From NCBI RefSeq assembly GCF_964340395.1, contig NC_135549.1:6204001-6268000 (forward strand): a stretch of DNA of 64,000 nt. Direction: 5' to 3'. Source of the DNA: Glandiceps talaboti (Eukaryota > Hemichordata > Enteropneusta > Spengelidae). A program made the translations under genes and the position numbers. The notes beneath the pieces are model-generated. The model saw only the letters and a list, made by a program, of their open reading frames with translations. It was not told the origin of the DNA and searched no databases. Below, piece by piece: positions 46,317 to 64,000 of this stretch (within the stretch, counting starts at the first letter, position 1; each line of letters opens with the position of its first letter).

Positions 46317-48556
46317 CCTGTGCCATATATCAATTCTGAGTCTTGGCTTGGGCTAATCATTATCAGAAAACTAGTCAGCATATGGAGAGGACTAAATTAC
46401 TGGTTGACAGTGACACTGAGATGATGCTATCCTATGTAATACAATCAGACAAGTAATTCACTATAACAAGACAATGCTTTAGTAATGCAAAGTTCTGAGA
46501 TTGATCGGATAAATTGACTAAATCCGAGTCATTTCACTTGGAGAGGTTCAGACTTGCAAACCTTATTAAAATCAATAGCAAGTCACAAGTAAGGAGGAAA
46601 CTAGTTTTTGAAATCTCTTTTCTTTCCACAGCATGATGGTAGACTCACAATTAAAAAAGTACCAATAGATGATGTTAGTGTGATGTCTCGTCCATGTGAT
46701 ATCCTTTCACCTTGTGCATTAGGAAATGTAAGTATGAATTTGTTTGTGCAATAGGGGCATTTTTGTGAGCCAGGAGTAGTTTCTCACCTCACATAAAATA
46801 ATTCTACGATATATTATGAATAAGTGGTTTAGTTACCCAAATAGAAATGATTGCGAACTATGGTTGGATAAAGGGATTGATAATAAATAGAGAAAATGAT
46901 AAATGGGGAGACAGGAAATAGCTTGCAGCTAGTCTAGCCTGAAAATAAAGCATTGAGAATAATAACAAAAAGAAGGCAATGTCATTTGATAGTGAATTCA
47001 TGCTGGAATGGTAGATAAACATAGAATTGAAAATCAATTAAAAACAACCTTTACTTTCAAATAAACAACAATGCTTGCACCTCCATATGCACTCTACACT
47101 GGCAAGTTACATGCAGTGAAATTTGCTATTAGTAAATGTGTATTTCACTGCTAATTAAGTAAACCATGTTGTCTTGGGGAAATGTACCACTACTGTCCAC
47201 CCAGTGCTTCTTGGTTTTACTATATCATCATCAGTAGGATATAGAAATGTACATTATTTTGTGAGTGAAAGTGTTGATTTCATCTCCAGTGATATATACT
47301 CATCTTTCCCATTGTTGCTGCCAGGTTTTGAACCAGGAAACAATCCCAAGTATTCAGGCTGAAATCGTGTGTGGTGCTGCAAACAACCAACTTGGAAGTC
47401 CTGAAGACAATGAACTTTTGAAAGAAAGGGGAATAACATATGTTGTAGATTACCTGGCAAATAGAATGGTAAGTTTGAAGTACATGACAATGGGTAATAG
47501 AGTTTTCTTGTTTGTTTTGGACTTCTTCAGAGAAACTTAGCCCCCACTTTGTATTCATTTTGTACAAACAAATCTTGTCCTAAGTGCTTAGGGATGAACT
47601 TGATGTTCAACATGATTGACTTCATCAACTGATAATGAAATCTAAATACCATAGAAATGTAATCATGGATGACATCATAGCAAGTGTAGAAGCGTGTCAA
47701 CATTAGTCTAATGCTAGCCCTATACTTTAGCTCCCTAGCCTGATTACACAGGTGTATCTAGAATAGTCACAACATTGTTCAACACTAATTGTCAGATGTT
47801 TTTCACCTGTGTAAGATGAGTAGAAAATAGAAGTAATTGGTCATAACTACAACGTTAGTGTATCACAACTGTAACTTGTTTGTGTTGACTTTTTGCAGGG
47901 TATTGTAAATTGTGCCAATGAGACATATGGCAGACTTCCTAATGACCCAGCCATTGAAAGGCACTTTGGTACAGAGTGGGAAAACTCAGTAAGTATTAAG
48001 TCACTCTGTTCAAGTGTTTTGATAGAATTGTAAATTGTATGTCATCTTTTATGTGTAGTGTAAATTATGAATGATGCACTTGTTATGGGGTGAAAGCAAC
48101 TTGTTCCGGAAATCATCTGGTTCTCTTCCTTTCAAGATAGGTGAAAGTTTACAATTGGCAGTATGAATTAGACATAGTAACAAGTTTGAATGATAAATGT
48201 GACAAGTGTTGTTATTTTGATAGTTAATCTGTATGTAAATGAGTTGTGATCATATAGAATCTTAAAAAGAATCAAATGCACACAATAAATGAGTGTCGAC
48301 GTGGCATGTTGTTGGCGCAGTTTAAAGCCTGACATTCCCTATATTAGACTAACACTATGTTTTCTCCTTTCCTTAGATTATAAAGATGACAAAGAAGATC
48401 CTAGAGAAAGCAAGGGATGATAACATCACCCCAGTCCAAGCTGCTAATGCAATTGCCGATAAGCTGAGTAGGGAACTACATCCATTATGGCCAAACAGAT
48501 CTCAGCAAATTATTGATGCATTAGTTGAATCTGAATGGCATACATTACCTCTCTAG
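25713..48556 (+). CDS. Mitochondrial leucine-dehydrogenase-like enzyme, 10 coding exons, 518 aa
   Basis: Member of the Glu/Leu/Phe/Val dehydrogenase family, NAD-dependent oxidative deamination of branched-chain amino acids in bacterial relatives. Exons: 25713-26204, 27511-27617, 29937-30058 (3a), 44607-44732, 45421-45513, 45784-45890, 46632-46727, 47325-47468, 47899-47988, 48377-48556; all phases agree. The N-terminus (MAFICSKYPPRIVTN, then KHSGCLRARKIRI) resembles a mitochondrial presequence. Active site as in LeuDH: K193 (GVKSALAG) and K205 (GGGK), 12 residues apart, with D245 in TAEDVG. The Rossmann motif GAGNVA spans exons 5-6, with acidic D in VTDCHQN after strand 2. CDILSPCALGN and GAANNQL are also family motifs. 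ATG 25713 was chosen because upstream in-frame sequence has no ATG. An alternative exon 3b exists and is interrupted by a transposon. Substrate preference is not visible. Confidence 0.88.
26602..26718. repeat. Foldback with about 50-bp arms
   Basis: Arms 26602-26652 and 26668-26718 are near-perfect inverted copies (shared CAGACAC, ATATGTTTCAGAATATGATAAAAT and its complement), with a few mismatches. It is in dehydrogenase intron 1. Confidence 0.8.
27345..27399. repeat. Perfect 21-bp hairpin
   Basis: 27345-27365 and 27379-27399 are perfect inverted copies with a 13-nt loop, in dehydrogenase intron 1, about 110 bp before exon 2. Confidence 0.9.
28572..28968. repeat. Minisatellite of palindromic TGATCA units
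   Basis: About 18 degenerate units of AGTCTAGTCATGTGATCACA(CTC). Each unit contains the palindrome TGATCA, usually extended to GTGATCAC. It lies in dehydrogenase intron 2. Confidence 0.9.
29285..29810. mobile_element. Candidate short DNA element with CAGGG...CCCTG ends
   Basis: The ends CAGGGTTCAAAAT and (inverted) ATTTTGAACCCTG are perfect 13-bp inverted repeats 526 bp apart in dehydrogenase intron 2. The ends resemble hAT termini, but I see no exact target duplication. Confidence 0.45.
29937..30058 (+). CDS. Dehydrogenase exon 3a (catalytic GGGK exon)
   Basis: It is 122 nt, acceptor CATGTAG, donor G|GTAACT, phase 2 in and phase 1 out. It encodes W-AGGGKGVIQVP... and YDYGDFLSSLNGCYG and supplies the catalytic lysine K205. 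It differs from exon 3b at about 16 of 41 residues. Confidence 0.9.
30906..30922 (+). pseudogene. Dehydrogenase exon 3b, left fragment (interrupted)
   Basis: After an acceptor TTTTGAG, 17 nt encode W-VGGGT in the same phase as exon 3a. The fragment ends with GGAACTG, the target duplication of the inserted transposon. Confidence 0.8.
30923..31122 (+). repeat. Left terminal inverted repeat (200 bp)
   Basis: It begins CAGGTATGTATGACCCC. Inside are three related blocks led by GACTCTCA (near 30968, 31022 and 31078) and followed by an AAACA-AATG module. The pentamer TGCGA occurs four times. These are candidate binding sites for the element's own proteins. Confidence 0.95.
31123..33872. other. Element-internal upstream region, no recognised gene
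   Basis: The 2.7 kb between the left repeat and the NRF1-like gene has only short open frames without homology I recognise. It holds a 28-bp duplication (32417-32444, 32454-32481) and a small hairpin at about 32573-32598. It presumably includes the promoter and 5' UTR of the NRF1-like gene. Confidence 0.55.
32417..32481. repeat. 28-bp direct duplication, period 37 bp
   Basis: Two exact copies of a GC-rich sequence containing GTGCACTATAGTCCCGGGG, separated by nine bases, in a region otherwise AT-rich. Confidence 0.9.
33873..36889 (+). CDS. Transposon-borne NRF1/EWG-type DNA-binding protein, 7 exons, 331 aa
   Basis: Exons: 33873-34413, 35233-35268, 35561-35650, 35846-35908, 36091-36165, 36460-36597, 36837-36889 (996 nt); ATG start, TAA stop. 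Residues about 96-178 match the DNA-binding domain of nuclear respiratory factor 1 / erect wing / sea urchin P3A2. The shared landmarks are RKLVPLL, PGWG 126-129, PVWWP 135-139, the following DVPFVNP, a helix SWKEMLRRA, and CCYKHYG 170-175. The remainder is Ser/Thr/Pro/acidic, activation-domain-like, and ends in a basic, NLS-like tail (RRSKRPRKNNPR). All six introns are phase 1. It is convergent with the transposase and inside the inverted repeats, so it travels with the element. Role inferred: binding element ends or controlling element transcription. A captured host regulator is an alternative. Confidence 0.85.
34716..34780. repeat. (GTAT)n then (GT)n microsatellite
   Basis: It lies in intron 1 of the NRF1-like gene. 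A 13-bp inverted repeat (TAAACCAAACACC, its complement near 34855) follows at about 34810-34867. Confidence 0.9.
36230..36375. repeat. Two-copy tandem repeat, about 75-bp unit
   Basis: Both copies carry GTCAACATTGTAGAAGTCCACT and CTACATTTTTGGTATT or close variants. It is in intron 5 of the NRF1-like gene. Confidence 0.7.
36950..36955 (+). terminator. AATAAA poly(A) signal of the NRF1-like gene
   Basis: A canonical hexamer 61 nt after the stop. Only 206 bp separate this gene's stop from that of the convergent transposase, so their 3' ends may overlap. Confidence 0.7.
37096..43545 (-). CDS. KDZ-superfamily transposase with SWIM-like zinc fingers, 8 exons, 848 aa
   Basis: Exons: 43430-43545, 40807-41530, 40473-40665, 39973-40138, 38780-39604, 38261-38515, 37552-37617, 37096-37297 (2,547 nt), all phases consistent. 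The N-terminus is basic (MEYRKKRLIAEL, SRKRKV). SWIM-like finger 1: CSC 113-115 and CLH 150-152. A second CxxC...CDH cluster is at 212-224. Then RPSVGTCACKLYYDG, CVKCG 441-445, and the first catalytic Asp candidate D454 (ICDGTSLG). Next come SPGIFTVCCPH and CYGFQLM, the second candidate D748 (IIYDNCCKLH), LVDRLHWKNHTGCSSGY, and the candidate Glu E807 (SQVCEQSN). These are the core motifs of KDZ transposases and of the related C-terminal half of HMGXB3. All catalytic candidates are present and nothing is broken, so it may be active. The assignment of the first Asp is the least certain. Confidence 0.9.
41895..42470. repeat. Two diverged tandem copies, period about 317 bp
   Basis: In transposase intron 1. 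Copies are anchored by ATGGTGATT at 42012 and 42331, each followed by GGTTACCAT and AACAGATGTT. The first copy contains a perfect RFX X-box (GTTACCATGGCAAC, 42024-42037). Confidence 0.75.
43625..43824 (-). repeat. Right terminal inverted repeat (200 bp)
   Basis: It is the reverse complement of the left repeat over 199 of 200 bases; only the outermost base differs (C left, G right in element orientation). Confidence 0.95.
43832..43936 (+). pseudogene. Dehydrogenase exon 3b, right fragment (interrupted)
   Basis: The 105 nt following the second GGAACTG copy encode GIVAEPIAKKHILPDF and FYDYGDFVTSLNGCYG, ending at donor G|GTAGGC in phase 1. Together with the left fragment the exon would be 122 nt. 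It lacks the GGGK lysine (Thr instead). Confidence 0.85.
44812..44950. mobile_element. Foldback MITE family, copy C (reverse orientation)
   Basis: It shares CTGGGTCATTCCATTAGTGTTATCTTA and the TTTTTCACACCTAGTTTTTAATCC core with copy B, read in reverse. It is in dehydrogenase intron 4. Confidence 0.6.
46288..46316. repeat. Poly(G) tract, 27 or more G
   Basis: A long G run in dehydrogenase intron 6; its true length is uncertain in any assembly. Confidence 0.9.
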
Positions 48557-48625
48557 AGTAATCATACTGGTGGAATTATATAAAGACAAAAATTAATAAG
48601 CAAAATGATTCAAAAGTTTTAATGA

Positions 48626-48631
48626 AATAAA
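48626..48631 (+). terminator. AATAAA poly(A) signal of the dehydrogenase gene
   Basis: A canonical hexamer 70 nt after the TAG stop; the nearest and best candidate 3' end. Confidence 0.65.
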
Positions 48632-50786
48632 TGAAACATGTAAAGCAGCAAACTGAATTAATTGTAACATTTAATTAACGAATCACGTTTTCTTTTGAAA
48701 TCTTAATTGACATTTATTTTGAATATTTAGGAAGGGGAGGAGGTAGTTTGCAGTAGAGTACGGTGATAATCTTTATAATCCTTTATTTCATCTTTTAATA
48801 GAAACTAGTGTAATGGAAGAATTCCCTCAAATGATTTCGTGATAATTCTATCTTTAAAAAAATAACCTACAGTCTTTCTGTGTACTAGTTTTTCTCCACT
48901 GTTTTTGATCATGGTGGTATTCAATATTTACAGACTCAATAACTCTACCGTTCTGAAATAATGGTTACGCTGGTCAACAAAGTGTAATATTCCCAGTTTG
49001 TATTTCCGTGACATGCAATTACAAGTAGTTTAAATATTACCAAGGTATGTACAGAAGATACAAGAAGACTAACCATGATTGTGAAAAATATCAAAAAACA
49101 ACATACGATAAATAGAGACATCAAACTCTCTGAATTTGAGGTATCTATGGTAGAACAAACTTGAAGTAAAATTATGTATTTTAATTCAGAAAGATAAGAG
49201 TTGTCAAGTGTAAATCTGTAATAATACCATTTTACTTACCACATTTGAATCCATCCACGTTCTGTTTCCAGTACTTGTAAATAGCTGTTTCCTTGGGCCT
49301 CTTTGCAGAACACAAGCATAAAACTTACTATGTTTAGCAAGTCTAAAAACTGGTAAGAACTTGTAACCTTGCGTGTACTTTCTAAATTGTAGTTAAAGTA
49401 TTCTGGTGTTAAAGATAACACACACCTTGTTCACTAAAAATTATGACACTAACATATTGAAAACTAGGTTTAGATATAATTCTTTTTGCTGCATGATATA
49501 TAGCAAGATGAACAGATATGTCTTATTTGTTAAACTGAAAGATTCACCATTGGTGGCGCTAGTGTTAAAGGGGAACACCACACAAGGAAAGAAACAGCAT
49601 TTTTTTTTTGTAAACTTTAGGATCTGGAGAGCCTTTCCATGATTTTACATCACGTAAATATCAAACAATTGCCAAGACACCAAATTGAAACTTGTTTGAC
49701 ATTTATTAGTTTGTAACAAATAATTGAAGGGAAGTGTACACATTGATGAATCTTTTAAGTCTAACATATTGGTATGAAAGCTTTAAAATGTACAGTGCTT
49801 CATAATTCATAATGATAAGTTTCTTTTATGACAAGTATTTAAGGTATATTTTTGGTAATGGTTTTATTACAGTCATGACAGAATATGATGGAAATGGTCA
49901 AATGGGTTACAAAGTGACTCATGAATATGTATATGTAATTTGTTACAAGGAAAGAATGTACTGTGTGAACTACTATACAGTATATCCACATGGTATGAAT
50001 GGAGGTCTAGTGAGTGAGTTTTTAAAATGAAAGTACCGGTATATGGTGACTTAGGTGAACAGTACTGAAAATGTCTTGTTAGACAAAGAGTAATAATAAA
50101 CCAGCATATTAACTTTGATATACATTTTTTTTTATTTTGATGCCTTATTATATGGTGATATCTAACTTAAAGCAACATTGAAAAGCATGTACATGTGTTT
50201 TTGTATGCATGTGTTTATTTCTAGCACTTTAATACAGTTGTAGAAATTGGAAGTTTCCCCTGTTGAGGTTCAAAGAAAACAAGGGAATGAATTCACTTTG
50301 AAGTAGTTATAATTGTATTAATAAGATGTTTAAGAGTGTTTTTGGTGCTTTCAAAATTATTTGGAGATCTGTTCTTTTCATAGTACGCTGGATAGAGTTA
50401 GTTATTAGACAGAAATGACAGAAAGGTGGAAGTAGTCAATAAATAAATGAGATGTTGTAAACTGACAATTTTTGTAGCTGTTCTAACAAGTTGCCACAAT
50501 TGTCTCATGTAACATAGCACATGTATATTTTTATAGAAAATGAGGCATCAGATAAAGTGTATTGGTGTTTATGTTAGTTAACACTGTAGCCTCATTATAA
50601 TAAACCTATTGGGTGATATGGGAAAAGGTTTGCAAGAAAGATGTACTCAATTTGAAGTTGAAATTTGGGGACATAAAAGGGTGTGTGTTAGAACAGAATG
50701 TTGACTTTAACTGAGTTTATCAGTAAGAGACTACAATGTATCGAACCTATCAAAACAATGCAAAATCTTTTTCTTTGCAACAAATG

Positions 50787-51016
50787 AAATGTAACATTGG
50801 AAAAAATCATGTAGCAACAGAAAAAATGCAACATTGAAAAAAGTCATGTAGCAACAGAAAAAATGCAACATTGAAAAAGGTCATGTAGCAACAGAAAAAA
50901 TGCAACATTGAAAAAAAGTGAAGTAGCAACAGAAAAAATGTAACATTGTAAAAAAGTCATGTAGCAACAGAAAAAATGTAACATTTTGAAAAAGCATGTA
51001 GCAACAGAGAAAATGA
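50787..51016. repeat. Minisatellite, unit about 37 bp
   Basis: Six copies built from GTAGCAACAGAAAAAATG and CAACATTGAAAAAAGTCAT. Confidence 0.9.
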
Positions 51017-51953
51017 CTTTTGATACATAACCAAAACAGAGGAATACCCAAAATACCTCAATCGGTTTCATTCATTCATTAATGTTTTATTTTCATGCGT
51101 AATGTTCATTCCATTGAAATGGGGTAATATATATGCATGATGGGGTATCTTTAGCAGTACACAAATTGACAACTTGGAACCAGATCAAACAGGAAATATT
51201 TCTCATTCATATTTGAGTTAACTTAATGTTGACGTTTCTATAGTTTGTAATTGTATATTCATTGTGTACCAAGTACTCTGTATATAAATGGAATATTTAT
51301 GTACCAACATATGTTAATTTGTAAGACGAAAATTTAACCTTTGACCTAGGAGTTGATGGGTCATCGATTCAAAGCTCAGCTATAGTATATGAATGCTGAA
51401 AAGCAATAGAAATAAGTCAATGAATGACAGTATCTGGATCTCTGAAATATTATCAGCAAAGTCTTATTTGTAAAGGATTTCTAGACATTGATTTATAATT
51501 TGTTTAAAGTAATTATGTGACTAACTGCTGTTAAATGCATGACAGAATTGCATGTCTGTATTGATGGCTAAACAGTTTTTTGTGTACTCAACAGAGTAGT
51601 GTCATTTCATAGAACAATTTCACTTTGTTTGAAAGTATTGAGTTATAATCAGCATTATATATATACTATCTCTTCTCATCTATATTTCATTACATTTCAA
51701 TTGTAATGTGTGAAACAACGTGGTGTGCTTTTTATAGGTTCAGCAAGTGTATATTGCTATCAAACGATATCTCCCAGCCACAAAAAATAATGAATTGCAT
51801 AACTTTTTGTACTTTTATGTGTCAGTCAAACAAGTGCAAATTTGATATTTGAAATGTACTACTTTCAGAATATTTAGACATCAGATGAAACCCCCTCATC
51901 AAGAGCCAGGTTGAGGGAGGTATTAATGTTCATATATAACAGAACACACAAAG

Positions 51954-53088
51954 ATGAAAACAATAGTAGATGTTGAATAAAGTAAATAATGATCCATGAT
52001 TCCCCATTCTATTCAAATCCATACTGTTCAGTTTGCCAAAGATGTCCCATGCCCACTGAAGTCAATGACTCTGTTAAGAAAAATGATAAAACTCAATGTA
52101 TTCAAACAAATAAAAAAACCAAATCAAACTGTTATTAAAGTTGTAATTGTCAGTTAGAGCTATGTCAGTAGAACAGCAATAAACTAGATATTGTGACAGC
52201 CATGTCTTCTATTTATGCAGTATTTATAGGGTGTTTTTGTGTACCCTGTTTTAAGTTAATTAACTACTTATTTGTATGTTTGCCAGGTTTCTATTTTTGC
52301 TATTATTTAGGTTATTTTTTTTTGTTTTGAAAGTTGAACTGTGTCAACTGTGTAACGGAAATAAAACAATTAAAACATGAAAACTTGTTTCTATGTAATG
52401 TGTTGATGTCTGTGATGTGTTGATGTCTGTGATGTGTTGTTCTTAATTGTCTGTGGTTGTCTATAATGTGTTGATCTGTGATGTGTTGATGGCTGTGATG
52501 TGTTAATGTCTGATGTGTTGATGGCTGTGATGTGTTGATCTGTGATGTGTTGATGTCTGATGTGTTGATGTATGTGATGTGTTGATATGTGATGTGTTGA
52601 TGTCTGATGTGTTGATGTCTGTGATGTGTTGATGTCTTATGTGTTGATGTATGTGATGTCTGATGTGTTGATGTCTGATGTGTTGATGTATGTGATGTGT
52701 TGATGTCTGATGTGTTGATGTATGTGATGTGTTGATGTATGTAATGTGTTGATGTCTGATGTGTTGATGTCTGTAAATTGTGACTTGGTCCTTACATGAG
52801 TAATACCAATATCTTGTCTTTTCTGTCAACAGATCTGCATAGATTTGTTAATCTTTAATATTTGCCATGAACTCTTCAGAAATTACTTGTTTCATCATCA
52901 GTATTAGTTGATCGTCAACTGGGATGTTACTCTGGGACTCAGGGTGTCTACTTTCAAAAAATGTTCAAATCAAAACGATCGCTCATTAAGTTGTGATTTG
53001 ATGAAAACAATAGATGTCAAATTATGTATTAAAATCATGATCCCCGATTTCCCTATTCAAATCAGTACGGTTCAGTTTGCCAAAGATT
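51954..53088. repeat. Diverged direct repeat, two copies of about 90 bp
   Basis: 51954-52044 and 53000-53088 share GATGAAAACAATAG, CTATTCAAATC and GTTCAGTTTGCCAAAGAT in the same order. They are probably remnants of one transposable-element family; the DNA at 53100-53600 has the same repeat-like character. Confidence 0.6.
52395..52775. repeat. GATGTGTTGATGTCT minisatellite
   Basis: About 25 short units of GATGTGTTGATGTMTGT with deletions. The minus strand reads as His/Gln/Thr/Ser-rich artefact peptides. Confidence 0.9.
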
Positions 53089-54854
53089 ATGATATGATTG
53101 TTGGTGAAAATTAAACCCAAAACTACAGAGCAGAATGGTCAGAAATTTTGTGGAAATGTTCTTAGGAATGTGTAGATAAAGAATTTGTTCATGACAATGT
53201 CTTTTTGGCCAAAAATCTTTTAATTCAGAAACTACTCACATTGAGCTGAAATTAGCTGGGGATTTGTAGAGCTATTCTATACTGTCACAAAACCCAATGT
53301 CCTTTATTTTTATGGCAAAATGAACATAATGACGAAAAAAAGTATCACACTTTGTATGTACACTTTTAAAAAAAAGGTATTCAACACATGTCATCAATGA
53401 TATGCATATTAGGTCTAGAAAAATGTGCAGTTTGATAAAAAAAACTTGTCGTCAACTACTTGGTGGATAGGGCTGAAATTTGTATGCAAATATGCTTAGT
53501 AACAAGGCCACGCCCATAGCAACTGAAAGTATAGTGGAAAGTGTGAAGATAACAGCAAGGATTTGTAGGCATCTAGGCAGAAACTTCTCTATTTTTTTGG
53601 CCTAATCAGTCATACTCCATCAAACTCTCACAACACTGTACACTAGTACAGTTTATTCCTACACAATCATCTTCCATGAAACTCCACAACACTGCAGTCC
53701 AATACAGTTAATTCACTTTTATTTTTATCAATGAAGTTGTAACTCTTCAAGCTGGAAACTCGCATACATCAGAATTTAATACAAAAAAAAAAATCTACAT
53801 TTAGACCAGTACAAATGGTCGGATTGAATTCCACATGTAATTCCTTGTCTAACATAATTCACATCTTAGCATGAGAGGTCACTATACTATCATTCAAATC
53901 ATACAATAAATTATGGTACCTGGATATCTATAGTGTATACTGTGTGAGTGAGTGCACACCGACTATATTGATAACTTAGGGGTATCTAGTGCCCTCTAGT
54001 GTCAACAACTCAGTCCTGTTATCCAAAGTGCTGCTGATCATATTGGAGCTTTAGACTTTAGGAATGGGAGGAAAAATTACACAGTAACCAAGAACATGTG
54101 ACATTAATTACAGAGACTGATGTTTATAATGGTGAGTATACACACTTTACTTTTCATCCCCCAATAAAGGCATGAGTGTCACAATGTGTTACTGAAGACA
54201 AATATTGATTTGTGTTTCTTAAATTCCTAGCAATATAATTCGTAACACACTCATATTGTTGGAAAAAAATGACAATGTATAAAATGAGTTTCATTAAAAA
54301 GAAACAGATAAAATCAGATAAAATCATTATAGAAGTTTGGAGGTGCATTGGGATAGTGAGGAGGGGCTAGTCATTCAAAGGGAGGGGGGTAGCCATTCTG
54401 TCATCAGTTGCTCAAAGTATTGTTTCTGTTAAAGTCGGAATTTTGAATGTTTGAGCAGAGGTTGGTTATTATATTCATCTTCTTTCTGAATCCACACAAA
54501 GGCAGTTTTTAGTTCCATAGTTGCAGACCTATCATCAGAGAACCTAAATTTTTTTGAAATCACATATCCTAATTATCAGCTATATTTCATAAACCATATG
54601 TCTTTCAGTTACATTGTGTACGTTTTAGAGTCTTGGAAATCTGTGATAACACTGCAAACAAATTTGTAGGAGAAGCACCAACATAAACATGAGGAACCAC
54701 TTAAGTTCATGAAAAAACTGAGAGTAGTAAGGTATTTGAGTGTAGTTTAGAAGATTTACACACATATCATGGATACTGGATATAAATTGCCTGGTTGAGT
54801 TCTGACACCACTGTCTAACATTGCCATGGTTACAGTGTTCAGCCTGTGCGTAGA

Positions 54855-54860
54855 TTTAAT
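54855..54860 (-). terminator. ATTAAA poly(A) signal candidate of the USP gene
   Basis: On the minus strand this reads ATTAAA, 64 nt past the stop codon. It is a common variant signal; no closer AATAAA is visible. Confidence 0.4.
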
Positions 54861-54923
54861 ATACAGTATATACACAATGTCATCATTACAAGACGTGATG
54901 TACCATAACGTCAGGGAGTGTTT

Positions 54924-63278
<8,355 letters not shown>

Positions 63279-64000
63279 CTAATATTGAATACATAACAAG
63301 ATATTTTATGTAAGTAAGTTTTGATATAGATCAGTTATATTATTTGTTTTGTCTAATTCACCACAATTAGCGTCATATGTTTCCTATAATATATAATCTC
63401 TGTTCACAATATCACTTGTTTCAGATGTGAAATTCTCAAAGATTCTAAATTTTCTAAATCCTGTCAACTACACCTGGCATTCCTTTCATTTGAGCCTACA
63501 ACATTAATAACAATGGTACTACATTCATCAAACTTTGTTATTCACGAGTCAGCTGCCAAGGTCAGCTTTTGACAGTGAAGTGATTAATTGTTACATTACT
63601 AACAATACACTAAAACATATCACATGTCTGCTATTCATACAAATATAGTATATCAATAAGACCAACAGATTACACCCACTCACACCAAAGCATTCATGTC
63701 CATAATATTATAATTTCTTTTGTGTATGACTTGAAAAGAAATGTATTAGTTTTTAAATGTAAAAATTAATCTCTGTATTAAAGTGTAATTCTGCTCTCAT
63801 ATATACACTGTAAGATATGTCGTGTAACTCCCGATCCCATGAGAGGGGTTGACCAATGTGTGAGGGCGCCCCATCATGGCATATCTAACAGACTACTTTG
63901 AAGTATTAAACTGTACAACTTTCATGTTAATGCCTCTGACATGTGTATATATGATGGTTTACCTTGATATAATAGGTGTCAGAGTGAGCGACATGACATT
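63279..64000. other. USP intron; no exon identified
   Basis: The preceding exon, expected to carry NLGNTCFMNS with the catalytic Cys, is not visible on the minus strand here and should lie beyond the window end. Nothing else is supported. Confidence 0.55.

Larger units (their letters stand above)
48632..54923. other. Convergent intergenic region, repeat-rich
   Basis: No coding exon with splice-site support was found on either strand in 6.3 kb. It contains a 37-bp minisatellite, a GTGTTGAT minisatellite and a dispersed 90-bp repeat, listed separately, and further AATAAA signals (for example near 52359) that could mark alternative 3' ends. Part may be 3' UTR of the flanking genes. Confidence 0.6.

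Noticed and set aside
52395-52829. A 108-codon His/Gln/Thr-rich open frame as a gene
   Set aside because: It is a translation of the GATGTGTT minisatellite.
63963-64000. A minus-strand exon-like end (SDTYYIK before GTAAAC) that could precede the USP exon at 63278
   Set aside because: Its open frame ends in phase 0 but the next exon needs phase 1; the frame that fits contains a stop, and the residues do not match the expected LTDYFL block.

Overview
The window is animal nuclear DNA: AT-rich, intron-dense, with GT-AG introns and abundant microsatellites, minisatellites and short foldback elements. An IRAK1/Pelle-class kinase, an animal leucine-dehydrogenase-like gene and a USP4/11/15-type deubiquitinase, together with a tRNA-derived SINE and hAT/KDZ DNA transposons, point to a bilaterian invertebrate, probably marine (deuterostome or lophotrochozoan). 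The sequence alone does not settle the species. I rebuilt exons by hand from splice sites, reading frame and intron phase; in every rebuilt gene the exon lengths add up to a whole number of codons.

Layout. 1-588 (+): last coding exon of an unrecognised protein. 589-7587: its 3' UTR and intergenic DNA with a MITE-like element. 7699-25109 (-): a 13-exon IRAK1-type gene coding for 1,280 residues: death domain, Ser/Pro linker, kinase, and a 650-residue tail encoded by one exon that holds four candidate TRAF6-binding motifs. 25110-25712: a short divergent promoter region with a perfect kappaB palindrome next to overlapping E-box and CRE sites. 25713-48556 (+): a mitochondrial leucine-dehydrogenase-like gene. 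48557-54923: repeat-rich convergent intergenic DNA. 54924-63278 (-): the 3' 14 coding exons of a USP4/11/15-type deubiquitinase, which continues past the window end.

The most striking region is 30923-43824, a 12,902-bp DNA transposon bounded by 200-bp terminal inverted repeats (199/200 identical) and a 7-bp target duplication. It carries two intact, tail-to-tail genes: an 848-residue KDZ-superfamily (Kyakuja/Dileera/Zisupton) transposase with SWIM-like zinc fingers and a full DDE candidate triad, and a 331-residue protein with an NRF1/EWG-type DNA-binding domain. The element sits inside a coding exon of the dehydrogenase gene. Removing it together with one target copy restores a 122-nt exon, exactly the length and phase of the intact exon 847 bp upstream, so the two look like a mutually exclusive exon pair. 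The interrupted member replaces the catalytic lysine with threonine.

A second cluster of interest is the IRAK kinase exon 9 boundary, where a 27-bp in-frame tandem duplication has doubled the 5' splice site beside a hAT MITE with its own target duplication.
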